A stretch of 64,000 nucleotides of DNA from Xanthomonas bromi (GTDB taxonomy: Bacteria > Pseudomonadota > Gammaproteobacteria > Xanthomonadales > Xanthomonadaceae): positions 39,996 to 103,995 of the forward strand of contig NZ_FLTX01000041.1 of the NCBI RefSeq assembly GCF_900092025.1, read 5' to 3'. Below the pieces are notes generated by a model. It was given only the letters and a program-made list of their open reading frames with translations. It was not told the DNA's origin and did not search any database. Below, in pieces: positions 11,329-21,638 of the stretch (position 1 is the stretch's first letter; each line of letters begins with the position of its first letter). A program made the position numbers and the translations under genes.

Positions 11329-12369
11329 CTACCGTTGCGCTGGATTTTTTAACAAGTCCGCACATGGATGTGCGGGCTCTTGCGAGGGACTCGCATTATC
11401 TTCGGGCGTTTGCGAGCGATTCGCATCTTGGGGAGAACTCGCATGTGTCGCTAACACCGCACGCGCCTGCGCGGCGTCGCGATGCATCTGCACGGTCAGC
11501 GCCTCCAGGCCATCGAACTTTTCTTCGTCGCGCAGCTTGGCGACGAATTCGACTTCGAGATGCCGGCCATACAGATCGCCCTGGAAATCGAACAGGTGCG
11601 CTTCCAGCAACGGCTCCACACCTGCCACGGTCGGGCGGGTACCGAAACTCGACACCGACGGCCATGGCGTCTGGGCCACACCATGCACCCAGGTCGCATA
11701 GATCCCCGACAAGGCCGGCGTGCGCGCAAAGCGCAAGTTGACCGTGGGATAGCCCAAGGTGCGACCGAGTTGCTTGCCGCGCACTACCCGCCCACCGATG
11801 GCGTACGGGCGACCGAGCAAGTCGCCGGCGTGGGCGAATTCGCCGGCCCCAAGCAGTTCGCGAATGCGTGTTGCCGAAATCCGCTCGCCATGCAGATGCA
11901 CCGGAGCGATCTCGCCGGCCACAAAGCCATGCTGTTCGCCGAGCGTCTGCAACAAGCCGATGTCGCCACCGCGCCGATGACCAAAACGGAACTCCGGTCC
12001 GATCCAGACCTCGCGCGCGCGCAGCCGACCAACCAGCGCCAGCCGCACGAAATCTTCCGCGCTCATCTTCGAAAGGCGGCCATCGAAACGGATCATGCCC
12101 ACACTGTCGACACCGAACCCATACAGGCCTTCGATCTTGGCGCGGGCCAGCGTCAGACGCGGCGGCGGCGCGGCTGACGCAAAGAACTCACGCGGCAGCG
12201 GCTCGAAGCTCACCGCCACTGCCGGCACACCGAGTGCGCGCGCACGCGCCACGGCGTGTTGCACCAGCGTCCGATGTCCCAGGTGCAGGCCATCAAAGGC
12301 GCCGATGCAGACCACGCTTCCGCGCGGGAACAGCGTCCCGCCCTCGACGTCTCTAAACAGCGTACTCAT
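11329..12369 (-). CDS. ribF: Bifunctional riboflavin kinase / FAD synthetase
   Basis: Converts riboflavin to FMN and FMN to FAD. The start MSTLFRDVEGG gives 346 residues. The nucleotidyl-transferase site GAFDGLHLGH is near residues 24-33, an ISATRIRELL segment follows near the middle, and the kinase domain carries GRTLGYPTVNL. The longer upstream frame (46 codons) does not resemble the family and is rejected. The last 40 residues are low-complexity and unlike RibF; at DNA level this tail is built from short inverted repeats (11358-11442). Co-transcribed with ileS. Confidence 0.96.
   Translation of the reverse strand: MSTLFRDVEGGTLFPRGSVVCIGAFDGLHLGHRTLVQHAVARARALGVPAVAVSFEPLPREFFASAAPPPRLTLARAKIEGLYGFGVDSVGMIRFDGRLSKMSAEDFVRLALVGRLRAREVWIGPEFRFGHRRGGDIGLLQTLGEQHGFVAGEIAPVHLHGERISATRIRELLGAGEFAHAGDLLGRPYAIGGRVVRGKQLGRTLGYPTVNLRFARTPALSGIYATWVHGVAQTPWPSVSSFGTRPTVAGVEPLLEAHLFDFQGDLYGRHLEVEFVAKLRDEEKFDGLEALTVQMHRDAAQARAVLATHASSPQDANRSQTPEDNASPSQEPAHPCADLLKNPAQR
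11358..11442. repeat. Cluster of short inverted repeats in the 3' end of ribF
   Basis: Three structures occur in series: CCGCACAT/ATGTGCGG with a 2-base loop (11358-11375), TGCGAG/CTCGCA with a 3-base loop (11381-11395) and TGCGA/TCGCA with a 5-base loop (11411-11425), then one further CTCGCAT half-site. They lie inside the non-conserved tail of ribF. Confidence 0.6.
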
Positions 12370-12564
12370 TCCTCGATCCAAACAGATGCCGGCCAACCAG
12401 CCGACCCTCGTTGATACATAACCTGCAAGTATAGCCGTGCCTGTCAAGCCGCATGGGCGCAGTCCGGCGCGGCAGCGCCCGATTGATCGCCGTGCAATGG
12501 GCTGCACGAAACGCTGGACAGCGCAGTCGGCCTTGCAGCGCGCCCACCCTCGTTCGCAGTCGCT

Positions 12565-14184
12565 CTAGCTTTCGCGCAGATGCCGCGGCCGCAGCCCCAA
12601 TGCCAGCTGCGCGACCAAGTAGGTTACCCCCCCGCTGCCGACGAGCACGGCCAGCCAGCCGATGCGACTCCACTTATCCATCTGCGTAAACGATGGCAGC
12701 CACCACAGCAGGCCCAACAGCACCACCGCCATCGCCGCACACGCCAGCAGCAGACGCAGCGCATAGCCGCCCCAGCCCGGCCGGCGCTGATACACCCCGG
12801 ACTTGCCCAGCCAGTACCACAGCAATCCCAGATTGAGATAACTCGACAGCGCACTGGCGATACCCAGCGCCAGATGCAGGCCCGGCTGCTTGCCCAACGC
12901 CTGCATCACGCCCTGCGCCTTGAGCTCCGGCGGCACCATGATCTGGTAGACCACAGCCAGCAACGCGAAATTGAACACCATGTTGGCGACCAGCGCCGCC
13001 ACGCCCGCACGCACCGGGGTGCGGGTGTCCTGGCGGGCATAGAACGCCGGCAGCACCACCTTGAGCATGGCGTAGGCCGGCAGGCCGAAGCTCAACCCGT
13101 AGACCGACATCGCGGTCATGCGGGTGTCGAACGCGCTGAACTTGTGATACTGGAACAACGTTGCCACCAGCGGCTCGGCCAGCAGTAGCAAGCCCAGCAT
13201 CGCAGGCATCGCGATCAACAAGGTGGTGCGGAAACCCCAGTCCAGCGCGCTGGAAAACGCTGCGCGGTCGGTCTTGACGTGATGGCGCGCCAGCGCCGGC
13301 AGGATCACCGTGCCCAGCGCCACACCGAACACACCCAACGGCAGTTCCAGAAAGCGATCAGCCAGCGACAACCACGACTGCGAGCCATCGGCCAGCCGCG
13401 CGGCGATCACCGTGTCCAGCAGCAGGTTGATCTGCGCGATCGAGGAGCCGAACAAGGTCGGGATCATCAGGGTCAGCACCTTGCGCACGCCCGGATGGCC
13501 CCAGCCCCAGCGCGGCAGGGTCAGCAGGTTGATGCCTTTCAGCGAAGGCAACTGGAACAGCAACTGCAGCATGCCCGCCACCAGCACCGCCCAGCCCAGC
13601 GCGATGATCTGTTTCTCCGGCGTCCCGCCCAACCGCGGCGCCAGCCACACTGCCCCGCCGATCATGCACAGGTTGAGGATCACCGGGGTCAGCGCCGGCA
13701 TGGCGAAATTCTGGAAACTGTTCAGCGCCCCGCCGGCCAGCGCGGTCAGCGAGACGAACAGCAGGAACGGGAAGGTCAGACGGAACAGGTCCACCAGCAG
13801 GCCATGCTTGGCCGGATCGGTGTCCACGCCGCTGGAGAACAGCGTGGCCAGTTGCGGCGCGAAGATCAGCGCCAGCGCGGTGACCAGCAGCAACACGCCT
13901 CCGAGGGTACCGGCCACGCGCGACATCAGTTCGCGCAGATCGGCATGCGGCCGGGTTTCCTTGACCTCGGTGAACACCGGCACGAAGGCGGTGGCGAAAG
14001 AGCCTTCGGCAAACAGCCGACGCAGGAAGTTGGGGACCCGGAAGGCCACCCAGAACGCATCGGTCACCGCATTGGTGCCGAAGGTGGTGGTGATGACCTG
14101 GTCGCGCACCAGCCCCAACACCCGCGACACCATGGTCATGCTGCTAAATGAGAGCAGGCCTCTCAACATGCCGGGCTTGCTCAC
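12565..14184 (-). CDS. murJ: Lipid II flippase (MviN family)
   Basis: A 539-residue polytopic membrane protein of the MOP superfamily, predicted to carry about 14 helices. It flips lipid II across the inner membrane for peptidoglycan synthesis. The N-terminal block SSMTMVSRVLGLVRDQVI and the segment AFWVAFRVPNFLRRLFAEGSF are characteristic of MurJ. It is divergent from rpsT, with about 100 bases between the starts, the usual arrangement in gamma-proteobacteria. The spacer to ribF is 195 bases with no feature recognised. Confidence 0.96.
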   Translation of the reverse strand: MSKPGMLRGLLSFSSMTMVSRVLGLVRDQVITTTFGTNAVTDAFWVAFRVPNFLRRLFAEGSFATAFVPVFTEVKETRPHADLRELMSRVAGTLGGVLLLVTALALIFAPQLATLFSSGVDTDPAKHGLLVDLFRLTFPFLLFVSLTALAGGALNSFQNFAMPALTPVILNLCMIGGAVWLAPRLGGTPEKQIIALGWAVLVAGMLQLLFQLPSLKGINLLTLPRWGWGHPGVRKVLTLMIPTLFGSSIAQINLLLDTVIAARLADGSQSWLSLADRFLELPLGVFGVALGTVILPALARHHVKTDRAAFSSALDWGFRTTLLIAMPAMLGLLLLAEPLVATLFQYHKFSAFDTRMTAMSVYGLSFGLPAYAMLKVVLPAFYARQDTRTPVRAGVAALVANMVFNFALLAVVYQIMVPPELKAQGVMQALGKQPGLHLALGIASALSSYLNLGLLWYWLGKSGVYQRRPGWGGYALRLLLACAAMAVVLLGLLWWLPSFTQMDKWSRIGWLAVLVGSGGVTYLVAQLALGLRPRHLRES

Positions 14185-14208
14185 GCTGCATCCCTCTTGA
14201 CAACTGAC

Positions 14209-14237
14209 TTGACGTACATATCTGGGTCCATCATACT
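14209..14237 (+). promoter_or_regulatory. Sigma-70 promoter of rpsT
   Basis: TTGACG and CATACT are separated by exactly 17 bases, about 48 bases upstream of the rpsT start. A second TTGACA lies 12 bases further upstream without a matching -10. Confidence 0.65.
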
Positions 14238-14285
14238 TTCGCGCTTGCTTTTTCCACCATACCGATTTTTCAGGAACCCACCACC

Positions 14286-14555
14286 GTGGCCAATATCAAG
14301 TCCGCCAAGAAGCGCGCCAAGCAGACCGTTGTGCGCAACGAGCGCAACACCGGCCAGCGTTCGATGCTGCGCACCGCCGTCAAGAAGGTGATCAAGGCCC
14401 TTGACGCCAACGATGCTGCAGGCGCCGAAGCCGCTTTCGCCGTTGCTCAGCCCATCCTCGACCGTTTCAGCGCCCGTGGCCTGATTCACAAGAACAAGGC
14501 TGCGCGTCACAAGAGTCGCCTGACCGCTCGCATCAAGGCCATCAAGGCCGCGTAA
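14286..14555 (+). CDS. rpsT: 30S ribosomal protein S20
   Basis: An 89-residue basic protein that binds the 5' domain of 16S rRNA during 30S assembly. The N-terminus [14 protein letters not shown] is diagnostic. Translation starts at GTG; non-ATG starts are well known for rpsT, where they contribute to autoregulation in E. coli. It has its own promoter and is followed by a strong terminator, so it is a single-gene unit divergent from murJ. Confidence 0.98.
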
Positions 14556-14601
14556 GCGACCAGTTGCAGTATTGCCGGGAGCCTGGCTTCCGGCAGTACA
14601 G

Positions 14602-14628
14602 AAAAACCCGGCCTTGGCCGGGTTTTTT
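14602..14628 (+). terminator. Bidirectional terminator between rpsT and obgE
   Basis: A CCCGGCC/GGCCGGG stem with a 2-base loop is flanked by five As and six Ts. It can therefore end transcription from rpsT on plus and from obgE, which converges from the other side. Confidence 0.92.
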
Positions 14629-14646
14629 GTGCGCCTGTGCATGCGC

Positions 14647-15831
<1,185 letters not shown>

Positions 15832-15847
15832 TCCCGGCCGTCAAACG

Positions 15848-15868
15848 AAAAACCCCGCCGAAGCGGGG
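15848..15868 (-). terminator. Terminator of rplU-rpmA
   Basis: On the minus strand CCCCGC-TTCG-GCGGGG, a UUCG tetraloop hairpin, is followed by five Ts, about 60 bases past the rpmA stop. Confidence 0.9.
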
Positions 15869-15930
15869 CCCTCCGTGTCGTTCGCAGCCGCGCTGGCGCG
15901 GCTGCGAACTGGCCTGCATGGAGCGGGCGA

Positions 15931-16191
15931 TTACGCCTCGGCAACCACGCTGACGGTACGACGCTTCTTCGCACCCTTGACCGAGAACTCGACCTTGCCG
16001 TCGACCAGCGCAAACAGCGTGTGGTCGCGGCCCAGGCCGACGCCGGCGCCCGGATGGAACTGGGTACCGCGCTGACGCACGATGATGTTGCCGGCGTCGA
16101 TGGCCTGGCCACCGAAGATCTTGACGCCGAGGTACTTCGGGTTCGAATCGCGACCGTTGCGCGAGGAACCTACGCCCTTTTTATGTGCCAT
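15931..16191 (-). CDS. rpmA: 50S ribosomal protein L27
   Basis: An 86-residue ribosomal protein located near the peptidyl-transferase centre. [19 protein letters not shown] is the standard N-terminus, followed by the conserved GGQ...IVRQRGT and GRDHTLFA blocks. It follows rplU by 12 bases and ends at a strong terminator, forming the usual rplU-rpmA pair. Confidence 0.98.
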   Translation of the reverse strand: MAHKKGVGSSRNGRDSNPKYLGVKIFGGQAIDAGNIIVRQRGTQFHPGAGVGLGRDHTLFALVDGKVEFSVKGAKKRRTVSVVAEA

Positions 16192-16203
16192 GACTGGTTC
16201 TCC

Positions 16204-16524
16204 TTACTTCTTGTCGCCACCGGCGATGCCGGTGATCTCGATTTCGGTGTAGTACTGACGGTGTCCCTGACGCTTCATGTGATGCTTGCGGCGACGGAAC
16301 TTGATGATGCGCACCTTGTCGGCGCGGCCATGGGCCACGACCTTGGCGGTGACCGAGGCGCCCTTCAGCGCATCGCCCAGCTTGATGCCGTCGCTATCGC
16401 CCAGCATCAGGATGGTGTCGAACTTGATCTCGTTGCCTGCTTCGACTTCGAGCTTTTCCACGCGGAGCGTTTCGCCCTGCGCGACGCGGTATTGCTTACC
16501 GCCAGTTACCAGAACTGCGTACAT
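16204..16524 (-). CDS. rplU: 50S ribosomal protein L21
   Basis: A 106-residue 23S rRNA-binding protein. [25 protein letters not shown] and the late basic block [15 protein letters not shown] are typical of the family. It is the first gene of rplU-rpmA and is preceded by an AGAGGAA ribosome site and a strong promoter at 16589-16618. Confidence 0.98.
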   Translation of the reverse strand: MYAVLVTGGKQYRVAQGETLRVEKLEVEAGNEIKFDTILMLGDSDGIKLGDALKGASVTAKVVAHGRADKVRIIKFRRRKHHMKRQGHRQYYTEIEITGIAGGDKK

Positions 16525-16588
16525 GACCAGGTGTTCCTCTGTAGTTATTATGGTCGCCTGACTTACCCATGGGGCAGACAGAAGCGGG

Positions 16589-16618
16589 ATTGTACTGACC
16601 TAGCGGGTTTCGGGTCAA
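16589..16618 (-). promoter_or_regulatory. Sigma-70 promoter of rplU-rpmA
   Basis: On the minus strand TTGACC and TACAAT are separated by 18 bases, about 65 bases upstream of the rplU start. The same two hexamers occur at the tRNA-Thr promoter, with 17 bases between them. Confidence 0.7.
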
Positions 16619-16706
16619 CCCGCAAGCGGGAGTTGGTTGGCCGGGCGAATCCAGCCGTGGAACGCATCATCCGGCCGCCACAACGGCCCCGGCAGACTGG
16701 CATTTG

Positions 16707-16718
16707 GGGCAATTGCCC
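16707..16718. promoter_or_regulatory. Perfect 12-base palindrome between rplU and uvrA
   Basis: GGGCAATTGCCC reads the same on both strands and lies about 97 bases upstream of the uvrA start. It is not a recognisable LexA box. Any operator role is inference. Confidence 0.25.
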
Positions 16719-16814
16719 TCACCTAGGTCGGCGGGTAGGCTGATCGACTGCCACTCATTCCTGCTGAGCACGCTCGCACCACCGCCGGTTCGCCGGCCCG
16801 ACATCGGATCCCCC

Positions 16815-19781
16815 ATGGCGATGGATTTCATCCGCATCCGCGGCGCGCGGACGCACAACCTCAAGAACATCGACCTCGACCTGCCTCGCGACAAACTGAT
16901 CGTGATCACCGGCCTGTCCGGCTCGGGCAAGTCATCGTTGGCGTTCGACACCATCTATGCAGAAGGCCAGCGTCGCTACGTCGAGTCGCTGTCGGCATAT
17001 GCGCGCCAGTTCCTCAGCGTGATGGAAAAGCCGGACCTGGATCATATCGAAGGCCTGTCGCCTGCGATTTCGATCGAACAGAAGTCCACCTCGCACAACC
17101 CACGCTCCACGGTCGGCACGATCACCGAAATCTACGACTACCTGCGCCTGCTGTACGCACGCGTGGGCCAACCGCGTTGCCCGGATCACGGCTTCCCGCT
17201 GGAAGCGCAGACCGTCAGCCAGATGGTCGACCACATGCTCGCCCAGGATCAGGAGCAGCGCTACATGCTGCTGGCCCCGGTGATCCGCGACCGCAAGGGG
17301 GAGCATGCGCAGGTATTCGAACAGCTGCGTGCGCAGGGCTTCGTGCGCGTGCGCGTGGACGGCGAGCTGTACGAAATCGATGCGGTGCCGGCATTGGCAC
17401 TGCGTCAGAAGCACACCATCGAAGCGGTGATCGACCGCTTCCGCCCGCGCGAGGACATCAAGCAGCGGTTGGCGGAAAGTTTCGAAACCGCGCTCAAGCT
17501 GGGCGAAGGCATGGTGGCGGTGCAGTCGCTGGACGACCCGGCCGCAGCCCCGCATCTGTTCTCGTCCAAGTACAGCTGCCCGGTGTGCGATTACTCGTTG
17601 CCGGAGCTGGAACCGCGGCTGTTTTCGTTCAACGCACCGGTGGGCGCCTGCCCGAGTTGCGACGGCCTGGGCGTGGCCGAATTCTTCGACCCGGACCGGG
17701 TGGTCGTGCATCCGGAACTGTCGCTCTCGGCCGGCGCCGTGCGCGGCTGGGACCGGCGCAATGCCTATTATTTCCAGCTGATCGCCTCGCTGGCCAAGCA
17801 CTACAAGTTCGACGTGGATGCGGTGTGGAACACGTTGCCGGCCAAGGTGCGCCAGGCGGTGCTGTTCGGCAGTGGCGATGAGGTGATCAACTTCACCTAC
17901 TTCACCGATGCGGGCGGGCGCACCACGCGCAAGCACCGCTTCGAAGGCATCCTGCCGAACCTGGAACGGCGCTACCGCGAAACCGAATCGCCGGCCGTGC
18001 GCGAAGAGCTGACCAAGTACGTCAGCCAGCAGCCCTGCCCGGCCTGCAACGGCACGCGCTTGAACCGCGCTGCACGCAATGTGTTCGTGGCCGATCGCCC
18101 GCTGCCGGAACTGGTGGTGTTGCCGGTCAACGAGGCGCTGAACTTTTTCCGCGGATTGTCGCTGCCGGGCTGGCGTGGCGAGATCGCGGCCAAGATCGTC
18201 AAGGAGATCGGTGAGCGGCTGGGCTTCCTGGTCGATGTGGGCCTGGATTACCTCACCCTGGAGCGCAAGGCCGACACGCTGTCTGGCGGCGAGGCGCAGC
18301 GCATCCGCCTGGCCAGTCAGATCGGTGCCGGCCTGGTCGGGGTGATGTACGTGCTGGACGAACCGTCGATCGGCCTGCACCAGCGTGACAACGAGCGCCT
18401 GCTCGGCACCCTGACGCGGCTGCGCGATCTGGGCAATACGGTGATCGTGGTCGAGCACGACGAAGACGCCATTCGCCTGGCCGATCACGTGCTGGACATC
18501 GGTCCCGGCGCCGGCGTGCATGGCGGCGAAATCTGCGCACAAGGCACGCTGCAGGACATTTTAAAATCGCCACGTTCCTTGACCGGCCAATACCTGTCGG
18601 GCAAGCGTCGCATCGAGATCCCCAAGCAGCGCCACAAGCCCAACCCGAAGATGATGTTGCATCTGCGTGGGGCGACAGGCAACAACCTCAAGAATGTCGA
18701 CCTGGATATTCCAGCCGGCCTGTTGACCTGCATCACCGGCGTGTCCGGGTCGGGTAAATCGACGTTGATCAACGATACGCTGTTCACGCTGGCGGCCAAC
18801 GAAATCAACGGCGCCTCACATACGGTGGCACCGCATCGCGAAGTCGAAAATCTGGACCTGTTCGACAAGGTGGTGGACATCGACCAGTCACCGATCGGGC
18901 GCACACCGCGCTCCAACCCGGCGACCTATACCGGCATGTTCACGCCGCTACGCGAGCTGTTCGCGCAGGTGCCGGAATCGCGTGCACGTGGCTATTCGCC
19001 GGGCCGTTTCAGCTTCAATGTGCGCGGCGGCCGCTGCGAGGCCTGCCAGGGCGACGGCATGATCAAGGTGGAGATGCACTTCCTGCCCGACGTCTATGTG
19101 CCCTGCGATGTCTGTCATGGCAAACGCTATAACCGCGAGACGCTGGAGATCCGTTACAAGGGCTTCAACATCAGCGACGTGTTGCAGATGACCGTGGAAG
19201 ATGCGCTGCGTCTGTTCGAGCCGGTGCCGTCGATCGCGCGCAAGCTGGAAACGCTGGTCGATGTCGGCCTGAGCTACATCAAGCTGGGCCAGAGCGCGAC
19301 CACGCTGTCCGGCGGTGAGGCGCAGCGCGTCAAACTGTCCAAGGAACTGTCGCGTCGCGATACCGGGCGCACGCTGTACATCCTCGACGAACCGACCACC
19401 GGCCTGCACTTCCACGATATCGAAGCGCTGCTCGGCGTGCTGCACAAGCTGCGCGACGAGGGCAACACGGTGGTGGTGATCGAACACAATCTGGACGTGA
19501 TCAAGACCGCCGACTGGATCGTGGATCTTGGGCCGGAAGGTGGCCATCGTGGCGGCACCATCCTGGTGTCCGGCACACCGGAAGACGTGGCTGCCCACAA
19601 GGCGTCCTACACCGGGCAGTTCCTGGCCAAGATGCTGCCGTCGGTGAAAGCGCGCGAGACGCGTCCGGCGGCGATGGCCAACAAGCCCGATGCGCGCCCG
19701 CCGCGCAAGGTCAAACCGGAGAAGGTGGCCAAGGTCGCCAAATCCGCCACCAAGAAGACTGCAAAGAAGAAGACAAGCTGA
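16815..19781 (+). CDS. uvrA: Excinuclease ABC subunit A
   Basis: The damage-recognition ATPase of nucleotide excision repair, 988 residues from ATG ([19 protein letters not shown]). Two ABC modules are seen: Walker A motifs GLSGSGKSS near residue 33 and GVSGSGKST near 645, and signature motifs [11 protein letters not shown] and [11 protein letters not shown]. Zinc sites appear as CPVC...CPSC and CEAC...CDVC. The last 25 residues form a lysine/alanine-rich tail not needed by the fold. An upstream extension of 37 codons does not resemble UvrA. No clear SOS box was found upstream. It overlaps the next gene by one base. Confidence 0.97.
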   Translation: MAMDFIRIRGARTHNLKNIDLDLPRDKLIVITGLSGSGKSSLAFDTIYAEGQRRYVESLSAYARQFLSVMEKPDLDHIEGLSPAISIEQKSTSHNPRSTVGTITEIYDYLRLLYARVGQPRCPDHGFPLEAQTVSQMVDHMLAQDQEQRYMLLAPVIRDRKGEHAQVFEQLRAQGFVRVRVDGELYEIDAVPALALRQKHTIEAVIDRFRPREDIKQRLAESFETALKLGEGMVAVQSLDDPAAAPHLFSSKYSCPVCDYSLPELEPRLFSFNAPVGACPSCDGLGVAEFFDPDRVVVHPELSLSAGAVRGWDRRNAYYFQLIASLAKHYKFDVDAVWNTLPAKVRQAVLFGSGDEVINFTYFTDAGGRTTRKHRFEGILPNLERRYRETESPAVREELTKYVSQQPCPACNGTRLNRAARNVFVADRPLPELVVLPVNEALNFFRGLSLPGWRGEIAAKIVKEIGERLGFLVDVGLDYLTLERKADTLSGGEAQRIRLASQIGAGLVGVMYVLDEPSIGLHQRDNERLLGTLTRLRDLGNTVIVVEHDEDAIRLADHVLDIGPGAGVHGGEICAQGTLQDILKSPRSLTGQYLSGKRRIEIPKQRHKPNPKMMLHLRGATGNNLKNVDLDIPAGLLTCITGVSGSGKSTLINDTLFTLAANEINGASHTVAPHREVENLDLFDKVVDIDQSPIGRTPRSNPATYTGMFTPLRELFAQVPESRARGYSPGRFSFNVRGGRCEACQGDGMIKVEMHFLPDVYVPCDVCHGKRYNRETLEIRYKGFNISDVLQMTVEDALRLFEPVPSIARKLETLVDVGLSYIKLGQSATTLSGGEAQRVKLSKELSRRDTGRTLYILDEPTTGLHFHDIEALLGVLHKLRDEGNTVVVIEHNLDVIKTADWIVDLGPEGGHRGGTILVSGTPEDVAAHKASYTGQFLAKMLPSVKARETRPAAMANKPDARPPRKVKPEKVAKVAKSATKKTAKKKTS

Positions 19782-20185
19782 TGAGCGAACACAGGATCCT
19801 GGCACGCATCCCGATCAGCGTGCGCTGGCGCGACATGGACAGCATGGGCCACGTCAACAACGCCAAATACATTTCGTATCTGGAAGAGGCGCGCGTGCGC
19901 TGGATGCTGGGCGTGCAAGGCGTGGCGATGACCGACCGCATTGCGCCGGTGGTTGCTGCCACCAACGTCAACTACAAGCAGCCGTTGATCTGGCCCAACG
20001 ACATCACCGTGGAGTTGTTCGTGGAACGTCTGGGCACCAGCAGCGTGACCATCGGCCACCGCATCTTCGACCAGAAGGACGACAGCAAGCTGTACTCCGA
20101 TGGCAACGTGGTGGTGGTGTGGATCGATACGCAGACCGGCAAGAGCGCCTTACTTCCAGATGCGGTGCGTGCGGCCAGCAGCTGA
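19781..20185 (+). CDS. Acyl-CoA thioesterase, 4HBT hotdog family
   Basis: A 134-residue single hotdog-fold protein related to 4-hydroxybenzoyl-CoA thioesterase and YbgC-type enzymes. The active-site region VRWRDMDSMGHVNNAKYISYLEEAR contains the conserved Asp and the helix that binds the thioester. It starts within the uvrA stop codon (TGATG), so it is co-translated with uvrA, although no functional link to repair is obvious. A terminator follows. Substrate is unknown; long- or medium-chain acyl-CoA is plausible. Confidence 0.85.
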   Translation: MSEHRILARIPISVRWRDMDSMGHVNNAKYISYLEEARVRWMLGVQGVAMTDRIAPVVAATNVNYKQPLIWPNDITVELFVERLGTSSVTIGHRIFDQKDDSKLYSDGNVVVVWIDTQTGKSALLPDAVRAASS

Positions 20186-20229
20186 GTTCTCATCGGCGCT
20201 GTCGCTGACCAAGTCAGCGTGAACGATCG

Positions 20230-20259
20230 GCGGCGGCTCCGCGAGGGGCCGCCGCTTTT
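20230..20259 (+). terminator. Terminator after uvrA-thioesterase unit
   Basis: GCGGCGGC and GCCGCCGC form an 8-base-pair stem with a 10-base loop, followed by four Ts. Confidence 0.75.
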
Positions 20260-20301
20260 CGATTTAAATGCTTGCACGCCTGCGCGGCAGCAGGCGAACC
20301 C

Positions 20302-20772
20302 TCAAGACCCCGGCGCGCGCTTGCGCACTTCCAACGTAGCCTTGATTTCACGACCGTCCTGCAAGGTGAAGCTCACCGGCACCTGCGCGCCTTCCTGCAG
20401 CGGCGCATTGGCGTCCATCAGCATCAGGTGCAGGCCACCCGGCGCGAGCGGCACCGATTTGCCCGCGGGCAACGCCAGTTCGGGCACTGCCCGCATGCGG
20501 CTGACGCCATTGGCCTGGGTGGTCTCGTGCAAGGAGACATCGGCAAACACGCTGCTTTTGGCAGCAGTGACCTTCAGCGGCTGCGCACAGCCGTTATGAA
20601 ATTGCCCGAAACCGGCCGCCATTCCCATGCCGCCGGGTGGCGGCATGCGGACCCAGCCATTCTTGAATTCAGGCAGGCACTGCGCCGACACGCCCGCACT
20701 GGCCAACACCGCCAACGCCACGAGCACCACACCGGCATACCTACCCTGCCTGCTTCGACTGCCGTCTATCAT
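20302..20772 (-). CDS. Periplasmic copper chaperone, PCu(A)C family
   Basis: A 156-residue exported protein. An N-terminal hydrophobic segment ending ASAGVSAQ serves as signal peptide. The copper site characteristic of the family, His-x(n)-Met-x(n)-His-x-Met, is visible as SLHETT...RMRAV...APGGLHLMLM. Family members deliver Cu(I) to cytochrome oxidases in the periplasm. It stands alone, divergent from the enoyl-CoA hydratase-like gene with a 23-base gap between starts. A physical link to the cyo oxidase in this window is not implied. Confidence 0.87.
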   Translation of the reverse strand: MIDGSRSRQGRYAGVVLVALAVLASAGVSAQCLPEFKNGWVRMPPPGGMGMAAGFGQFHNGCAQPLKVTAAKSSVFADVSLHETTQANGVSRMRAVPELALPAGKSVPLAPGGLHLMLMDANAPLQEGAQVPVSFTLQDGREIKATLEVRKRAPGS

Positions 20773-20795
20773 GACCCGACCTCCAGGAGCCCCGA

Positions 20796-21566
20796 ATGAG
20801 CATCCAGATCTTAGACCATGGCCGTCTTCGCGAAATCCGTCTGGCGCGTCCGCCGGTCAATGCGCTGGACAGCGCGGTGTGCCAGGCGTTGAGCGCTGCG
20901 GTGCAGCAGGCGGCCGAGGAGGTCGATGGCATCGTGCTGTCGGGCAGCGAGCGGATTTTTTCCGGCGGCATGGATGTGCCGCATCTGCTGGCACACGGCA
21001 ACAACCGCGCCGCGCTGCTGGCCAGCTGGACCGCGTTCTTCGACGCGGCGCAGGCGCTGGCCAACAGCTGCGTCCCGGTGGTGGCAGCCATCGGTGGGCA
21101 TGCGCCGGCCGGCGGCTGCGTGCTGGCGCTGTGCTGCGACTACCGGGTAATGGCGCGCAGTGCCGAGACCGCAAAACCCTATGCGATCGGCCTCAACGAA
21201 GTGCAGGTTGGCCTTGCCGCGCCAGAGGGCATCCAGCGTCTGTTGCGCCGCGTGGTTGGTGCGCACCGCGCAGAACGCCTGCTGATCTCCGGGCAACTCC
21301 TACCAGCCGAACAGGCGGCCAAGATCGGCCTGGTGGACGAGTTGGTCGATGGCGAGCTGGTCACCGCGCGCGCTGTGGCGTGGCTGCAGGAACTGCAGCA
21401 GCTGCCGCGCCAACCGATGCTGACCACACGTGCGATCGCGCGCGCGGACCTGCGCGCGGCATTGGCGCCCGAGTTGATCCAGCTGGAGCGCTTCATCGAT
21501 GGCTGGTACGCACCCGATGCGCAAAGCGCGCTGCACGCCTTGGTCGCGCGCCTGCAGAAGGCCTGA
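20796..21566 (+). CDS. Enoyl-CoA hydratase/isomerase family protein
   Basis: A 256-residue crotonase-fold protein. The family oxyanion-hole segments are visible: SGSERIFSGGMDVPHL near residues 49-64 and PVVAAIGGHAPAGGCVLALCCDYRV near 95-115. Usual catalytic glutamates are not clearly placed, so hydratase, isomerase or hydrolase activity cannot be distinguished. It lies upstream of tesB on the same strand, which suggests a role in fatty acyl-CoA turnover. A ribosome site (CAGGAG) precedes the ATG. Confidence 0.87.
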   Translation: MSIQILDHGRLREIRLARPPVNALDSAVCQALSAAVQQAAEEVDGIVLSGSERIFSGGMDVPHLLAHGNNRAALLASWTAFFDAAQALANSCVPVVAAIGGHAPAGGCVLALCCDYRVMARSAETAKPYAIGLNEVQVGLAAPEGIQRLLRRVVGAHRAERLLISGQLLPAEQAAKIGLVDELVDGELVTARAVAWLQELQQLPRQPMLTTRAIARADLRAALAPELIQLERFIDGWYAPDAQSALHALVARLQKA

Positions 21567-21638
21567 GCACGCCATCGGGACGGTGACCCGCGGGCCGCCC
21601 GGTATAATCGCGGTCCGTCGCACGTCCAGGTCAGCCCC

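Noticed and set aside
9013..11352. Open frame of 779 codons on plus, opposite ileS
   Set aside because: The ileS gene is certain on the other strand and codon use fits only that strand.
16932..18542. Open frame of 536 codons on minus, opposite uvrA
   Set aside because: No domain or signal; mirrors uvrA codons.
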